Source: Yamagishiella unicocca (Eukaryota; Chlorophyta; Chlorophyceae; Chlamydomonadales; Volvocaceae). From it: DNA of 64,000 nt. The stretch is from positions 62,001 to 126,000 of the forward strand of contig BDSL01000102.1 of NCBI GenBank assembly GCA_003116995.1, written 5' to 3'. Of this stretch, positions 47,301 to 58,823 are shown one piece after another. Each line of letters begins with the position of its first letter. Position 1 is the stretch's first letter. The notes under the pieces were generated by a model, which saw only the letters and a list, made by a program, of their open reading frames with translations, did not search any database and was not told the DNA's origin. The position numbers and the translations under genes are program-made.

Positions 47301-47506
47301 CCGTACATCTGCCCTCCCTCTTCCTGCAGGTGCTGATCGATGTGGCCCTGAGGCTGGCAGCCCCCGCCAAGGACCCGGCACTGCCGCCTCGTACGGACCG
47401 CTACAAGGTAGCAAATGACGCCGAGCGAGACGGCGCGGACACTAACAGCCAGTCCAACTACTCGACCTCGGGCGCTGTCGCGGCCCGGGTGCAGATGGCG
47501 GCTTGA
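38362..47506 (+). CDS. Gene C: Reeler-like / triple DOMON / cytochrome b561 protein
   Basis: Twenty-five exons join in phase from 38362-38561 to 47330-47506 (stop TGA), 1095 residues. The signal peptide (core LLCLLLLTTAQL) and a mature start VPKAWYD match gene A in position. The Reeler-like region follows (exons 38684-40158), then three DOMON units, each built from the same five-exon cassette. DOMON1 comprises exons 41180-42530 plus linker 42748-42968. DOMON2 comprises 43220-44264 plus 44505-44722. DOMON3 comprises 44883-45851 and continues into 46046-46265. Each linker ends in the block CTPSTLGYDCMA, the boundary of the repeated unit (about 210 residues). All three keep HMAV; DOMON2 and 3 keep FHVT, but DOMON1 reads FYVT (Tyr codon 42223-42225), so the presumed His ligand is lost. 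The b561 core (exons 46046-47004) keeps all four His, with EAHENIG in place of EAHRNIG. The likely role is transmembrane electron transfer with several extracytoplasmic heme domains in series. The C-terminal tail is Ser/Ala-rich. Confidence 0.88.
43434..43484. repeat. (CACT)n microsatellite
   Basis: About 12 uninterrupted tetranucleotide units lie in the intron between exons 43220-43303 and 43530-43587 of gene C. Confidence 0.95.
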
Positions 47507-50500
47507 TGGGCGATTCCCAAACATGTGCACGCGTGGCTGGGTTCGATGCATCCTCCGATCGCGCAAGGCTGGACTCCATTTGCGTGGGGGCCGCTGCAGC
47601 CGCGCGATCGCAAGGCCGCCGATGCCGTTTGAGCTGTAGTTACAATCATAAAACCTAGCCAGACACCGCAGGGGGGGCCTTGTTAGTTTCGAAGGCCTTT
47701 GCCATTAGAAGGGACGACAAGGGGCGTGCTACAAATCCATACATACCTGTATTAAACTGAAGTATTTATAACGTATTCGCTTTGGCATGCATGCTGCGGC
47801 TTGGGGTGTCTGGTGCATATCTCCAGGTGACCAGCTCAGCACATCGAACGTGTCCATTCAAAATTAGTTGAAACCTTGAGCGAGCGGGTGCGAGCGTTGC
47901 CTCTTGAGGACGGCACGTGCGCTGTGTCAGCACGTGAACAGTGTTTATGTGCGTCTGCATGTGTGGGGTGGTTGTTGTTGTGTCGGGTGGTGTGTTGCAG
48001 CGGGGTGGCGCCAACGCGGACGACTCCCGTCCGAATACTGCCCCCACCGCCCGCGTCTGTCATGCGTGGACCCCTGGCTGAGCAGCTGAGCACACGGGGC
48101 ACCAGCGGGCAGTCACGTGCACATTGCCTCTTGTACCTCACGTGCTGAGCCAGAAGAGTGAGTAAATGGAGTAAATGGGGTATGTGCATCGTAAGGTTAC
48201 ACTGGACATGCACCCGAAGTCTCCTATAATCGTATTTGCTCGCCCATGCGTCGTTAATAGTACCAGGCGGAGGAGCGCGGGGCAGCAGCGCAGCTGCTTG
48301 CCAGGGTGCTCAGACACTCAGTGCATGTAACCGATAAGCACGCTGGCGAACAGCCTCCGCCCGCGCGCTCACGAAGGGGCGCAGTAGTACCGTAGTCCGC
48401 TTGCAAGGCTGCCATCTCCACTTCTCCGTGTGACTTCCCGGCAGTTTCAGGATACAGGAGGCAACGGGGCCTAGGGTCTTTCCCACGCCGCACAAAGCTG
48501 CAGGATGTCTTGCAACCATGCAGCATAGGCTACAGGGGCCACTGGGAAGGGTATAGGAATGCTGACCTGTCCCGCGGCAGCTCTGCAGCGCACGCGCATC
48601 CATGCCCGCGACATCATGCGACGCGAAGCCGCAGCACGGGCAAGTAGCACGAGTGCAGTTGACGTTGGGCGGTGGTGCCGCGGTGGTGCTTCACGACAGT
48701 ATGCATTGGCGCAGAACAAAAGGGACCCTTGGCTTGGCCGCTTACAGACAGGTCCTAACTTGTAAGACCTGCTTGCTGTAACGAATATTATCACTACCGG
48801 TAAGGAGGGAAGTGGAGGCGGCAGCAAACCAGACAGTTTTAGCAAAAAGAAATATCGTCCAGCCAGGCGTAAAAGCAGCAAACGCAACAAGCAACAGCGG
48901 TGCGTCAACGATATGCGAACAAAATCCTTCGCGAATTACGGTAAAATAACGTTGTGTGTGAAGTCCATGTTAAGATAATGCGGGCAACGCAAACCACTCC
49001 TGCGGTCTCCGCTTTCTTCCTCAGAAACCCCAACCCCAATCTTCCGTCCGGAATAAAGCCCAGCCGGGCAGGGCACCGGCAAGCAGCAGGAGACAGGCCC
49101 GGTTGCTGCGCGGGTCGCACGATTTAGCAGCGCCCGTGCGGCCGTGTCGGGCGGGAGCCTCACCTTCGAGGGGCGGCAATCAAAGCTGCTGCCAGCCAGA
49201 ACCCACGACCAGCGCACGGCCTGCACTTGCCACAGCCTCGACAAACTTCGCCCACGGCGAGCAACACCCATCGCATTTCCCTGAATCTTACTCTAACCCC
49301 CCAGAACAACACGAAGTCGCGGCGATGCTTCCGCTGGGTGGAAGCCTTAAATACGATGCCCGGCTCCACACGGGTTCGTGTTGCCGGGGCCCCCCGTCTG
49401 GAAGCGGGGTTTCTCATCACCCACTATAAGCGCGGGCGAGCGCGGGCGAGCGCGGGTGGCAGATGCCTTGATGCCACTCGACGGAGCGAGCAGGCCCCTC
49501 CGCAGCCACCCAGGCGCCGGCAATCCAAACCCGCTGGCACCAACAGCCGCGACCGTCCTTGGGAGAGCGCGGAAGATCTGATCCCAGGAGCGGGACATTA
49601 CGTTGAGTCCAATCAAGGCCAACCAAAAGGGGCCGGCAGCACGGTACGACACGACACGGTACGACATGAAACGCACGAGGGTCACGCCCCTGTGCCCCCG
49701 CCCCCCGCACTCGTCTAATATGGTACAGCGGGGGTACAACAGGCAGGGCACTATGGGTATAGAGCAGGAATCCATCCATCAGTCAGACTCAACCATAAGG
49801 TGGCTGCCGGTGAAGCCGCGGAACGTACGCCCAACACCACCAACGCCGTTGGGCCAAGTCCCTTTGGAGCGACTGCTGCCCGCGTGCCCCTCAGCCAGCA
49901 GCCCAACAACAGCAGTATCACTAACACGGCGCGTAGCATAGCCTCAAGCCCACACGACCGCCCGCCCCTGAGGTGTGCACCCCCGCATGGCACAACTTGG
50001 CGCCACCACCGCCTCTGCTGCAGCTTTCTTCTCCTGCCTTGCAAAAACTACACCCACCGCACCAAGGCGTCCCGCGCTGCCCCGTCCACTGCGCCGACGA
50101 GCATTCGCAAACGGGTGGCGGCGCAGGCTGGTGCCCTCTTCGTACGACACAACACCACATACACATCTTGAACGCAACAACAGCCCGCGGGGCACTACCG
50201 CAGCGCCCGCAGCAGCACGCAGCGCGATGGGAATACCCCCCAGGGGACGCTTCGCCGCTGCAGGTGACGAATCCGTGGAGGAGCAGCCACGGGGCGCCAG
50301 AACGGCGACGAGGCGGCACTGCCGCCAGCCCGGTACCTGCATCCACGACCAGCAGCGCCGCCCGTGCAGCTGCAACTGGTACGAATTTTCCCGCGAAGGG
50401 GGGGGGCTGCTGCCGTCCCGATCCCGACCTCGGCCCCGAACGCCGAGTGAGCACACCCCCATCCTTCCAAGCTCGCTGGCAGGGCTGGACACACCGACGG

Positions 50501-51679
50501 AAATACAGCCATGCGGCAATTGACACATATGTACGGCAAACACGCCGCCCAGCTCCCTTCACACGTCGCTCCTTGCAGCTGGCAGTGCCTGACCAGCGCC
50601 TACGCGGCCCTCGATGCCGGTCCCGTCCTGTCCGGGAATCAACCCCCGGAGACGCCGCCTTTCAAACACCTGGCTGTACATGGAGCCGTACCCTCGTGTT
50701 CTTCGTCCTCGCACCTCTCATGCGCAGGGAACATCAGTGAAGGCCAAGCCGTGCACGAGCAATAGTAGCGACGGTGGCAGCAAATAGTCATTTCCTCACC
50801 CTTCACGCCGCCTCAGGAAGGGGTGCCGCCGCCGCCGCAGCATACGTACATCCCTCTGTCCCCCTCGGTGGTGCTGAGGGGGGGAGGAACAGCCCACAGT
50901 TTCGAGGTATGCAGTGCACCTGCTCCTCGTTATGCCTGTCTCTCTTCAGCATTCGGGCCGTACGTGGAAAATGGGCCACCGCACACAGGAGGGGGAGCTG
51001 AGACAGCCGCCGCCCTAAAATTGCCAGCCGCAGCACCGGCCTCTCTCCCTCTCTCCTCGTCCGGCGCTGTTCCCAATTCGTGGGAGTACTAGGCCGGCTG
51101 GCAAAAAGTCTTCGACAGCAGGCGGACAAAAGTTGCGCGCACGAATGGGCCGCACTTACGTCAAATATGCGGGCAGATGCCTTCCAAGCGTGCCCTGGCT
51201 ATTGGATGACGTACCCAGTTTCCCCCTCCGCTACATACACAAATTGGATATTGCAGGCCATTCTCCCGGCTACCTCATTCCCGGAGCCCCCGCCCGTCCC
51301 CTGCTCCCATGAGTTGTGGTTCCCGCGCCCCAACGGCTGACCTCCCCGAGCGCCCCCGAGGTACTGCACCAGTCGCTGAGGCGGCTCCGCAGCTCGGGGT
51401 CGCAGCCCAGATGCACCGAGAGGTCCCAGATGCAGGCCTTCCCACCAAAACCGAAACGGACGAGGCCTTCTCACCAGCACAAAAGCTGAACAACGACGTG
51501 TGGGGGAGGCAGGGGATGCGGAAACAAACATAGCTGAGGCAAAGAGGGGAAGGTGCCTGCCAGGAAACTGCCGTTTTAGGCCGCCAACAGCGAAATGGTC
51601 TTCCGTTTCTTTCCATTCTGCAGGTCGAATGAGATCGCGAACCCCGTTTCCGCCCTATCGCCGCAGACGATGGCCCTAC
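47507..51679. other. Region between gene C (+) and the ARC6-like gene (-), coding content unresolved
   Basis: Contains the 3' UTR of gene C (TGTAA words at about 48326, 48761 and 48774) and that of the ARC6-like gene. Several ORFs of 100-250 codons overlap on both strands (for example 49921-50562 minus, 49973-50740 plus), but none shows a recognisable domain. I could not link any by convincing splice sites. A minus-strand piece at 48254-48420 with an internal LTCTECLS-like Cys/Ser segment and a plus-strand piece at 48559-48660 (ALQRTRIHARDIMRREAAAR) look mildly protein-like. A small unmodelled gene here is possible. Confidence 0.3.
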
Positions 51680-54600
51680 TCAGTAAAGTGCTGGCGGTGC
51701 GTCCCTCACGTCCACCAGCCGCCACAGACCGCCGCCGCCGCCGGCCTCAGCCTCCCTGCGGAAGACAACTGTGAGCCGCTCCCGCGAGCAGAAGGCAGCC
51801 GGCAGCGGTGCGGCTCGGTTGGCCTCCGTCCCCGCCGTCATCACCACCGCCGTCACCGCCACCTCCACGGCGCCCGCCGCCGGGTCCTCCACTGCCAGCC
51901 GTCGCAGCTGCTCGACCGCCACCTCCAGGCGCTGAACGTCCACGCGTCTGGAGGCGAGGAGCGCGAGGGGGACGTGATGGGGGTCAGGCGCTTAGGACGG
52001 CAGGGTGAGGGCTACCTGCCGCTGTGCCGGCAGACGGGACAACACATGACAACTTAGGACCCTCATCACCACCACCACCGAGACCATCAGCCTCACGCCG
52101 GCGCACTCCGCCCCCAGCTGCGCACACACCCCGCGGACGACGCACCGCCCAGCCCATACCGTCCCTTGGACGTCTGACCCGCTGCGCACCCACCTGCCCA
52201 GCTACCTGCGCACCCACCTGCCCAGCCACCTGCGCACCCACCTGCCAAGCCGCGCGTTCCGGTCGGCCTCGGCCCGTGCGCGTTTGAGTGCCTTCCCACC
52301 CAGCAGCCCCGACAGCAGCTCCGTGCGGTCCCGCGGGTCGGCGAGTCCAGATGCGGCGGCGCGTGCTGCCGCCCAGCCCCGCAGCAGCGCGACTGCGCTG
52401 GCCTCGTTCAGCTGTGTGTCCTTGCCGTACTGCTCGGCCAGGCGACCCAAGCTCTGACGGCGGGAGGGCAGCGAAGAGTGGCGTGTGTGAGTTCGACGAC
52501 CATGAGCTCCTCGCCAGGAAACAGAGGGAAGCCAAAGGGACTATGCCGTTGGTGATGTTGCGTAGGCCAGCCAGTCAGCCACCGGGCCCCCTCCCTTTCC
52601 AGCCGCACCCACCTTAACGCTCGTCGCCATTGCGCTGCCGGCCGCTGCCGCCGGCGCGAGCTCCTCGCCCCGCAGCGGCCACTGCCCCATGGCTCCCGGC
52701 GCTGCCGCCGCCGCTGCCCCGCTGAGCCACCGGCTGACCGCTTGTGCCGCCGCGGCCACCTGCGCAGTCGACGCATCCACCGCCGGGGCAGCCGCCGCGC
52801 CCCCGCCTGCAGCTCCTCCCGCCGCCGCCTGGAGCGCCCCACTGGCCAAGATGCGGTGCCCCACATACGCCGCCAGCGCCCCCAGGCACACCGCCTGCGC
52901 CGCCACCGCCGCCACGCGCCTCACCGCCTCGCGGCTCTGCGCCTCGTCAGCCGCCGGGTCCATGTTGGACCACTCTCGGGGGCTGACAGGAAGTGCAGCC
53001 ACACGTTCCTTGATGCTGGCAGCGGCGGCAGCAGCCCGCTGTACGACACGCGCCACCATCCTTGGCCGCAGGTGCCCCTCCGCGTCAGGGGCCCACAGCG
53101 CCCCAACGCCGCCGGCGTCGGTCTCCAGGGAGGGTCCGGTAGCCGCTGCTGGTACGGCAGCGGTGCCGCCGCCTGCTGGCGGTGCCGCCAGGGCCACGTC
53201 AACCAGGCCGCCAGCGACGGGCGGTGCGGCGGCGGCAGCGGCGGCAGCGGCGGCTGCAGGCGGCGGTGGCGACGCTGCGGAGGTGCCGCCGGTGTTACCC
53301 GTTGCCGGCGGGAACGGAACGACGTTGTTGGTGCTTGGGACCCGGGGGCTCCCTGGAGTAGGGGTAGGGGCTAGCCGGCGCTGGGCCGCCTCCGAGCCCA
53401 CTTCCTCACCGGTAGCCCCGTCCCAAGACGTGGCTGATGTCGCGTCCCCAGTCGCCGCCTTCCTCGGCAGCGCCTTGGTGGAGGTGGCGGCGACGGCGGT
53501 CGCCAGGCGGCCAGGCGCGGGGCCCTGCCCCGCCACCGCACCCCAGCGCGGGAGGCCAAAGGGTACCATCCAGCTCGCCGCCGCGGCCACAGCGCGCGGA
53601 GAGCTGGCGGCGGCGCTGCCAACGGCCGCTGCCGCTGCGGCAACTGCACTTGCCGCCGCGGCAGCACGCGGACCAACATCCTGCGGAGAGACGCGGGCCG
53701 TGGTGTGCGTTGGCGTGTTGGTGGGGGCAAGAGGTTGGAGATTGCAAATTCTCCTGGGACGGTGGGACGGCCGCGTTACTTCCGACTACGGCAGTGACGT
53801 CACCAACGCCGCTACGCAATGTAGAGCGGGGTGTGCTAGGGTGAGGCAGAGCAGCAGGAAGCCGAGCCCCTTGCCCACCAGACCCTGCCCGAGGCGCCTA
53901 CCTGCAGCGCCGCGCGGCTCTGAGCTAGCAGCCCACTGGCTAGCGGCGCAGCAGCCCCGCCGCCGCCGTTGCTGCCGCTGCCGCCCGCACTTACAACCTC
54001 CGGAACCACCACCGTCGCCGCCTGCACAGGTACTGAGGCCGTGCTCGCGGTGGCCGCGGGACTCGGCTGCTGCTGCGGCTGTCCCCGGGCGGAGCTCACT
54101 GCGTGTGCGGCCGCCTGCCACAGCTGCCACAGGCGCTGGCGGCTGGCATCAGAGACGTGCGCAACTGCGCTGCCCAGGGCGGCCGTCACCTGGGCCTCGC
54201 CGCTGCGGACGGCCAGGAGCTGTGGGGGGCGCAGACGGGGGTTGGGTTGGAATGCGTTGGGAGAGGCGGGATTCAGAGCCAGTATCCTGATGGTGCAGCA
54301 GTTGGGTATGGACTCGCCAGGCGATGGTTAAGGATACGGGAGGCCTGATGCAAAACCGCGATGAATATGTTTACCAGTGTACCTCACACCACAGGGTTGG
54401 CACGGGTATAAGAGCCAGACACAAGAGCCAGACCGCGCACCTGGTTGAATAGAATGACCCGCGGGTCGGCGAACCACCGCGCCAGCGAAACAGCCTGGGC
54501 GCCCGCTCCCGCCGTCTCCGGGAAGCACGGCATCACTGACAGCTCCAGCCAGCTCTCAGCCCAGCCGTACCGCCTAGACACGTCATCACGGTCCGACCGG

Positions 54601-57600
54601 GCGCGAGAGCCCTTGGAGGCGGCAGCGGCCGCACCCTTGTCGCCCGCCTTGGCGGCAGCCGATGTGGCCGCTGCATGCTGGGGCTGCACCCCAGAGCCTG
54701 CAGCTGATCCCTCGCCTGCCGGCAACGACGCGGCTGCCGGCTGGTGCTGCCTGGCGTCCACCTCATCCTCGTCGTCGCCGGTGCCGCTGTGTCGCTCGTC
54801 CACCTGTTTGCGGCAGTTGCGACGTAGCAGCAGCGGCAAGGAGGTATTAGTGGAGGCTGGTTCTTCTGGCTGCGACATTGTGCACTACACTGCTTCGGGT
54901 GGCGGCGGACTAACACGACAGCACAGGTCGCCCGCCTAGAGGTATTGCCATAGCCGCCCCGCAGCTGCCTCGGTCCCCGAATGCAATCATGTCTATGTGT
55001 ACTTGCAGCCAGCCTGCAATCGGAGGTTAGCTATCCGGAACCCTCCCCCTTCCCTTCCTACCGAAAAAGACACGACTCCGTTCGCGGCGCTGTGCTGCGG
55101 CTGCAGAGACACGGCCGCCCCCTGCCCTGCCCCCGTCAGCGACAGCTGCGCCTCCAGCCGCCGCAACAGAGCCGACTCGTCGCCATCGTCCCACTCCTCG
55201 CCGAAAGGACTGGGTGCGGCGGCGCCTGCAGCGGCGGCGGTCGACCCCGCGGCGACCGCCTCTGCTGGCCCCGCAGCCGTGCCCCGGCGGCCCAGCAGCG
55301 CCTCGCAGACGCTGCGCTCGAACGACACGTCCACGGCGGCTGCGGCCCCGGCGGAGGCCGACACGCCGCCCGCGGCCGCTCCGCCGTGCTGCTGTTGCTG
55401 CTGGGAAACGCGTTCGAAGCACGAGAGGGCCTGCGAGGTACAAATACTTGAATTAAATTACAAGGTGAGAATACTCAGGTAAGAGAGCTTGTGCTGTTGC
55501 AAGCTCGCTACTGTATTGCCGCCTGAGTGATCTGTGCCCACCAACACCCCGCCCCCGCCAAACGCACCTGCAGCACGTGCTGGGGCCAGCCCGTGCTGAC
55601 ACCCTGCGCCAGGTGTGCTATCGCCAGGTCGTACAGTTCCTGGTCAGACAATTGTACGGCAGCGTGAGGCTTTTGCCCGCTGGCCGCGGGGCCGTACAAT
55701 GCAATCTGCGTTGGCGGCGAGGAAAGGGGGGCGGGATGTCGAGCGCTTGTTGCGTGAACGCGGCGTAGCCCGCCCCTAACGTCACCGCCGGCCCCCGCGC
55801 ACACTTACGTGCTCGGACGCCGCCAGCAGGCCGCGCAGCGGTGCCATCAGCTCCATCCTCTCATCCGGTGTCAGATCCGGCGGCCAGCTGCCCCCGCCAT
55901 TCCCCGCTGCGGCCGCATCCGGGGGATGCGTTGCAGCCGGCTGTGCGGCTGCACCGCTCGGCTGTTGGCTGTGGTTGTGGTTGTTCCTCCACAGGGCGCC
56001 TCGCAGCATGCCGATGGCCTTGGTGCGGCGCGACGCTGCGGAGGCGGACGAGGAGCCGCCGGTGGTGCCGCCGCCGCTGACCTGCTGTGTCCCCGCGGGC
56101 TGCCCAGAGGGGATGGAGGCGGAGGCGGGCACCACCGGCGCCACTGGCGGGGTGCTGCGGAGCACCTCTTCCGCATAAGCCACCGCCACACCCTGAGGAG
56201 GAGGAGCGGGAGGCAGGCAGCGAACAGCGTGGTCGTCAGCCCGTCAGCTAACAAGGGTGGCAAGCCATACAACCAGCTGGTCGGCCCAAGCACAGCCTTG
56301 AGACAAAACAGGACGACCTCTATTATCCCATGTTGTCGATTTCGTCCCCACATGCCGCGAAGTCAACCTTGTACGCGATGCGATGGCAGCGCAGTGCGGC
56401 TCCGGCCAGGCATCAGCAGCCCTCTACCTCTCCACCGCCCCTTCAGCCAGGCATCAGCAGCCCTCTACCTCTCCACCGCCCCTTCAGCCAGGCATCAGCA
56501 GCCCTCTACCTCTCCACCGCCCCTTCAGCCAGGCATCAGCAGCCCTCTACCTCTCCACCGCCCCTTCAGCCAGGCATCAGCAGCCCTCTACCTCTCCACC
56601 GCCCCTCCTGGCCCGCAGGAGCAGCCCCAACAGTCCAACTCCCACCTGCAGGCAGTACGCCACCTCGTGCTGCAGCGGCGCCGCCACGCTGTGACGCTCC
56701 AGCACCTGGTGGGGCGGTCGGGAGGCACGCTGCTGGCTGGGCGCATGCGCGGAGAAACATGGGGCCCGCATTGGCGGACCGGGGCCCTTCCCAGCCCCGA
56801 AATAACATTGGCGCCATAGTCGGACTGACGCAGCGTTACCGTCTGCATCCCACCGCCATGACCCAGATCGCGGACCGTGCCTGCACCCCAAGCCTCCGCA
56901 TCACTAACCCCCCGCCCCAGCAGTACCTGCAGCGCCGCCTCCAAGTGACCGTACGCCTCCTCCAGCCCGCTGTGGTTGCCGCCCGCCCCGCCGCTCATAC
57001 CACCGGCAGCGGCGTCAGCGGCGGCGACACTGCTCGCCCCGTCCCCCGCCGCCAGGCTGATGTGCGCCAGCGCGATGGACAGCGCCAGGTCACCTGCCAG
57101 GTGCTCCAGGTGGGGAACCGGCTGCTTGCCGACGCCCAGCGGTGAGAAAGGAACCGCCGCAGAGGCGGCCTTCAATAGCGGGGTGCCGTACTGTACGACG
57201 GCGCCGTACTGCCCCGCCTCGCAGAGCAGAGCCAGCGCAGCTGACGCTTCGTCAAGCGGCGTGCCGCTCCCGGCCTGGGGACAGGTCGAACGATGTGTGT
57301 GGTGAGGGTACTGCTCCGACTGGGTCAGGTGAGGACGCGGTGCGGTTCGGTGCTAGTCATACATGGAGGTAGGAGTATGCTCCGAGCAACCGGTCGTGTC
57401 CCACGGTGCGGCCCAGGGAGAGCGAGGGGGGCCCTGCCAAACCGCCGCAGACAGAACAACCCAAGTCCTCGCATAAATTAGGATTAAATGCGTACAACGG
57501 GCTGCTGTGGGAAACAGTAGCCAATTTGAAGGACGCACCTTAAGCACCTCCAGCAATTGCGGCTTGGGCAGCATCATGACACTGGCCTGTCCAGTGGCCA

Positions 57601-58039
57601 TCAGGAGGTCTGTGTTATGGTGCCCCAGCAGCCGAGCCATGGCAGATACGGTTGCGGCGGAATAGCATTGGCCCAAAATATCCTGTTGGTTTAAAAGTGA
57701 AGATGACTCGTCATGGTGTGGCAGCGCGGCGGTTGTTGTATGGTCGGTGGCGCCATTGTTAACATGGCCGAAGTAAACGCTGTTTCCAGTCGCCGGCACC
57801 AATATCTGACCCTGTCCTCCAGAAGCGTATACAATGGCGGTATTTGTGCTGCCATTCGTGTCGAATAGGACGTTTGGGTCGTGCGCCACCTGGGCAACGC
57901 TCGCGATACTTGTTCCTACTCGCGCTGCCGTTGCGGCACAAGATGACGTCGGCTTCCTTGATGCAATGCGATAGCGCCATGGGTTCGAGCCCAAGTTGGG
58001 CTCGACCGCAGCGCAGCTGGGTCTCTGAGAGACGCGCAT
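51680..58039 (-). CDS. ARC6: ARC6/PARC6(CDP1)-like chloroplast-division protein
   Basis: Eleven exons join in phase: 58039-57539, 57274-56927, 56705-56646, 56192-55809, 55705-55568, 55430-55062, 54803-54441, 54219-53902, 53680-52613, 52453-52242 and 51947-51680 (stop TGA), 1342 residues. ARC6/Ftn2 landmarks appear in order. They are ALALLCEAGQYGAVVQYGTP (usual ALCVLQEGGETEIVLRVGE), LEEAYGHLEAALQVLERH, KAIGMLRGALW (usual GVRNILW) and VDVSFERSVCEALLGR (usual IDFGLERGLCALLIG). Then come WAESWLELSVMPCFPE (LETWLAGVVFPRF) and a helix AAQAVCLGALAAYVGHRILA at about 1090. The C-terminal intermembrane-space domain follows (ALLRGWAAARAAA; GLLGGKALKRARAEADRNAR; SRERLTVVFRR; LWRLVDV). ARC6 spans the inner plastid envelope and tethers FtsZ; PARC6 is its paralogue. 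I do not see a clear J-like domain in exon 1, and Ala/Gly-rich inserts make the protein much longer than plant ARC6 (about 800 residues). ARC6 versus PARC6 cannot be settled by eye. Confidence 0.83.
52182..52246. repeat. 24-bp tandem repeat carrying the 5' splice site of the penultimate ARC6-like exon
   Basis: About 2.7 units of CTGCGCACCCACCTGCCCAG plus four bases. On the minus strand each unit contains GGGCAGGTGGGT or a close variant. Thus the donor used at 52242/52241 is followed by further copies at 24-nt spacing. Confidence 0.85.
56406..56610. repeat. 41-bp minisatellite, 5 copies
   Basis: Near-perfect tandem units beginning CCAGGCATCAGCAGCCCTCT start at 56406, 56447, 56488, 56529 and 56570, within the ARC6-like intron between exons 56705-56646 and 56192-55809. 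On the plus strand the period shifts the frame each time. Confidence 0.95.
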
Positions 58040-58532
58040 GGTCCCGACACCCAAACAACCGTCGGGACTGCGCTGGTCGGCCGACGCCGAAAAATATTTA
58101 GGGTGGACGTTGTTTGCAGAAATCAAGTGAGCGCTTCAATAGGGTCGATGGCGCAACATAGGCCGGTCAGCAGATGGGGCTGGCATACAGCGTAGGTTGC
58201 TGGCAAGGTATGCCGCTCAGTTTCAGTCAGAAGGACGTTCTGTGATATTAGTTTATTAAGGGGCCCGGCGCGCGTGTGTGTATTGTTTCTGTCCATCGCA
58301 TGAATCGCAAAAGTGGCTTGACGTGGAAATGAAATCATCGCAACCCGCCGTAGCCTGCGCTAAAAAAGCGGTACTGGCAAATAAGAGCGGAAATCACTTT
58401 TGTTTCCGCTTATTTCTTGATCCTTTTCACGCCCTTGTGACTGGAAGACCCCTTGAAATCCGCGCCAATTGCAACACCTGCGACTTTGCAGGAAGTTAGT
58501 CCCGGAAACCAGGCCACCGCTCAGTCGGGGCC
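58040..58532. promoter_or_regulatory. Divergent promoter region, ARC6-like (-) / MOZART1 (+)
   Basis: Holds the 5' UTRs and promoters of both genes; 493 bp between start codons. AT-richer than the flanks, with no exon or known regulatory motif seen. The MOZART1 start is in a good context (GGGGCCATGG). Confidence 0.45.
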
Positions 58533-58823
58533 ATGGAAGCCGGTAGGACAAGCTACAAGGCAGGCGGCAGCAAGCAGGAAAGTACCCCATTGCTCCATAA
58601 GGCATTCGAGTCCGCGCTGGAGCTCTCGCAGCTCTTGGAAACGGGACTGGACAAGGACACACTAGCCATCTTGCTGGAGCTACTGGACGCAGGAGTCAAC
58701 CCCGAGGCACTCGCGACTGTGGTGCGCGAACTGCGACGCGAGGCGGCCGAGTATCAGGCTGCCGTGGAGCGTGTCAACGCAGCATCAGTGGGCGGAGCTC
58801 AGGCTCAGCGTACGAGGCAGTAG
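58533..58823 (+). CDS. MZT1: Mitotic-spindle organizing protein 1 (MOZART1/GIP), gamma-tubulin complex subunit
   Basis: A single uninterrupted exon, 96 residues, stop TAG. The family core spans about residues 26-74: [40 protein letters not shown], then [14 protein letters not shown]. It matches the MZT1 pattern ..LLEISxxLNTGLDxETLxIxxxLxExGVNPEALxxVIxELR, including the invariant GLD and G.NPEAL. MZT1 is a tiny helical protein that binds the N-terminal extensions of gamma-tubulin complex proteins (GCP3 and others) and is needed to recruit and activate gamma-TuRC at spindle poles, nuclear envelope and basal bodies. Plant homologues are GIP1/GIP2. The N-terminal 25 and C-terminal about 20 residues are polar, disordered-looking extensions. 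It has no introns, unlike all its neighbours except for the short intergenic genes not detected here. Confidence 0.93.
   Translation: MEAGRTSYKAGGSKQESTPLLHKAFESALELSQLLETGLDKDTLAILLELLDAGVNPEALATVVRELRREAAEYQAAVERVNAASVGGAQAQRTRQ

Noticed and set aside
28164..47506. Reading the cluster as three complete b561 genes
   Set aside because: The middle copy has only two exons, and exon phases join 38362-47506 into one gene with three DOMON units.
49921..50740. Overlapping 200-250 codon ORFs on both strands
   Set aside because: They overlap each other, Cys/Arg/Pro-rich, no domain and no supported splice sites; coding status left open in the regional note.
52689..54290. 533-codon + strand ORF
   Set aside because: It lies antisense to the ARC6-like exons, is an Ala/Pro/Arg shadow of GC-rich coding DNA, and has no domain.
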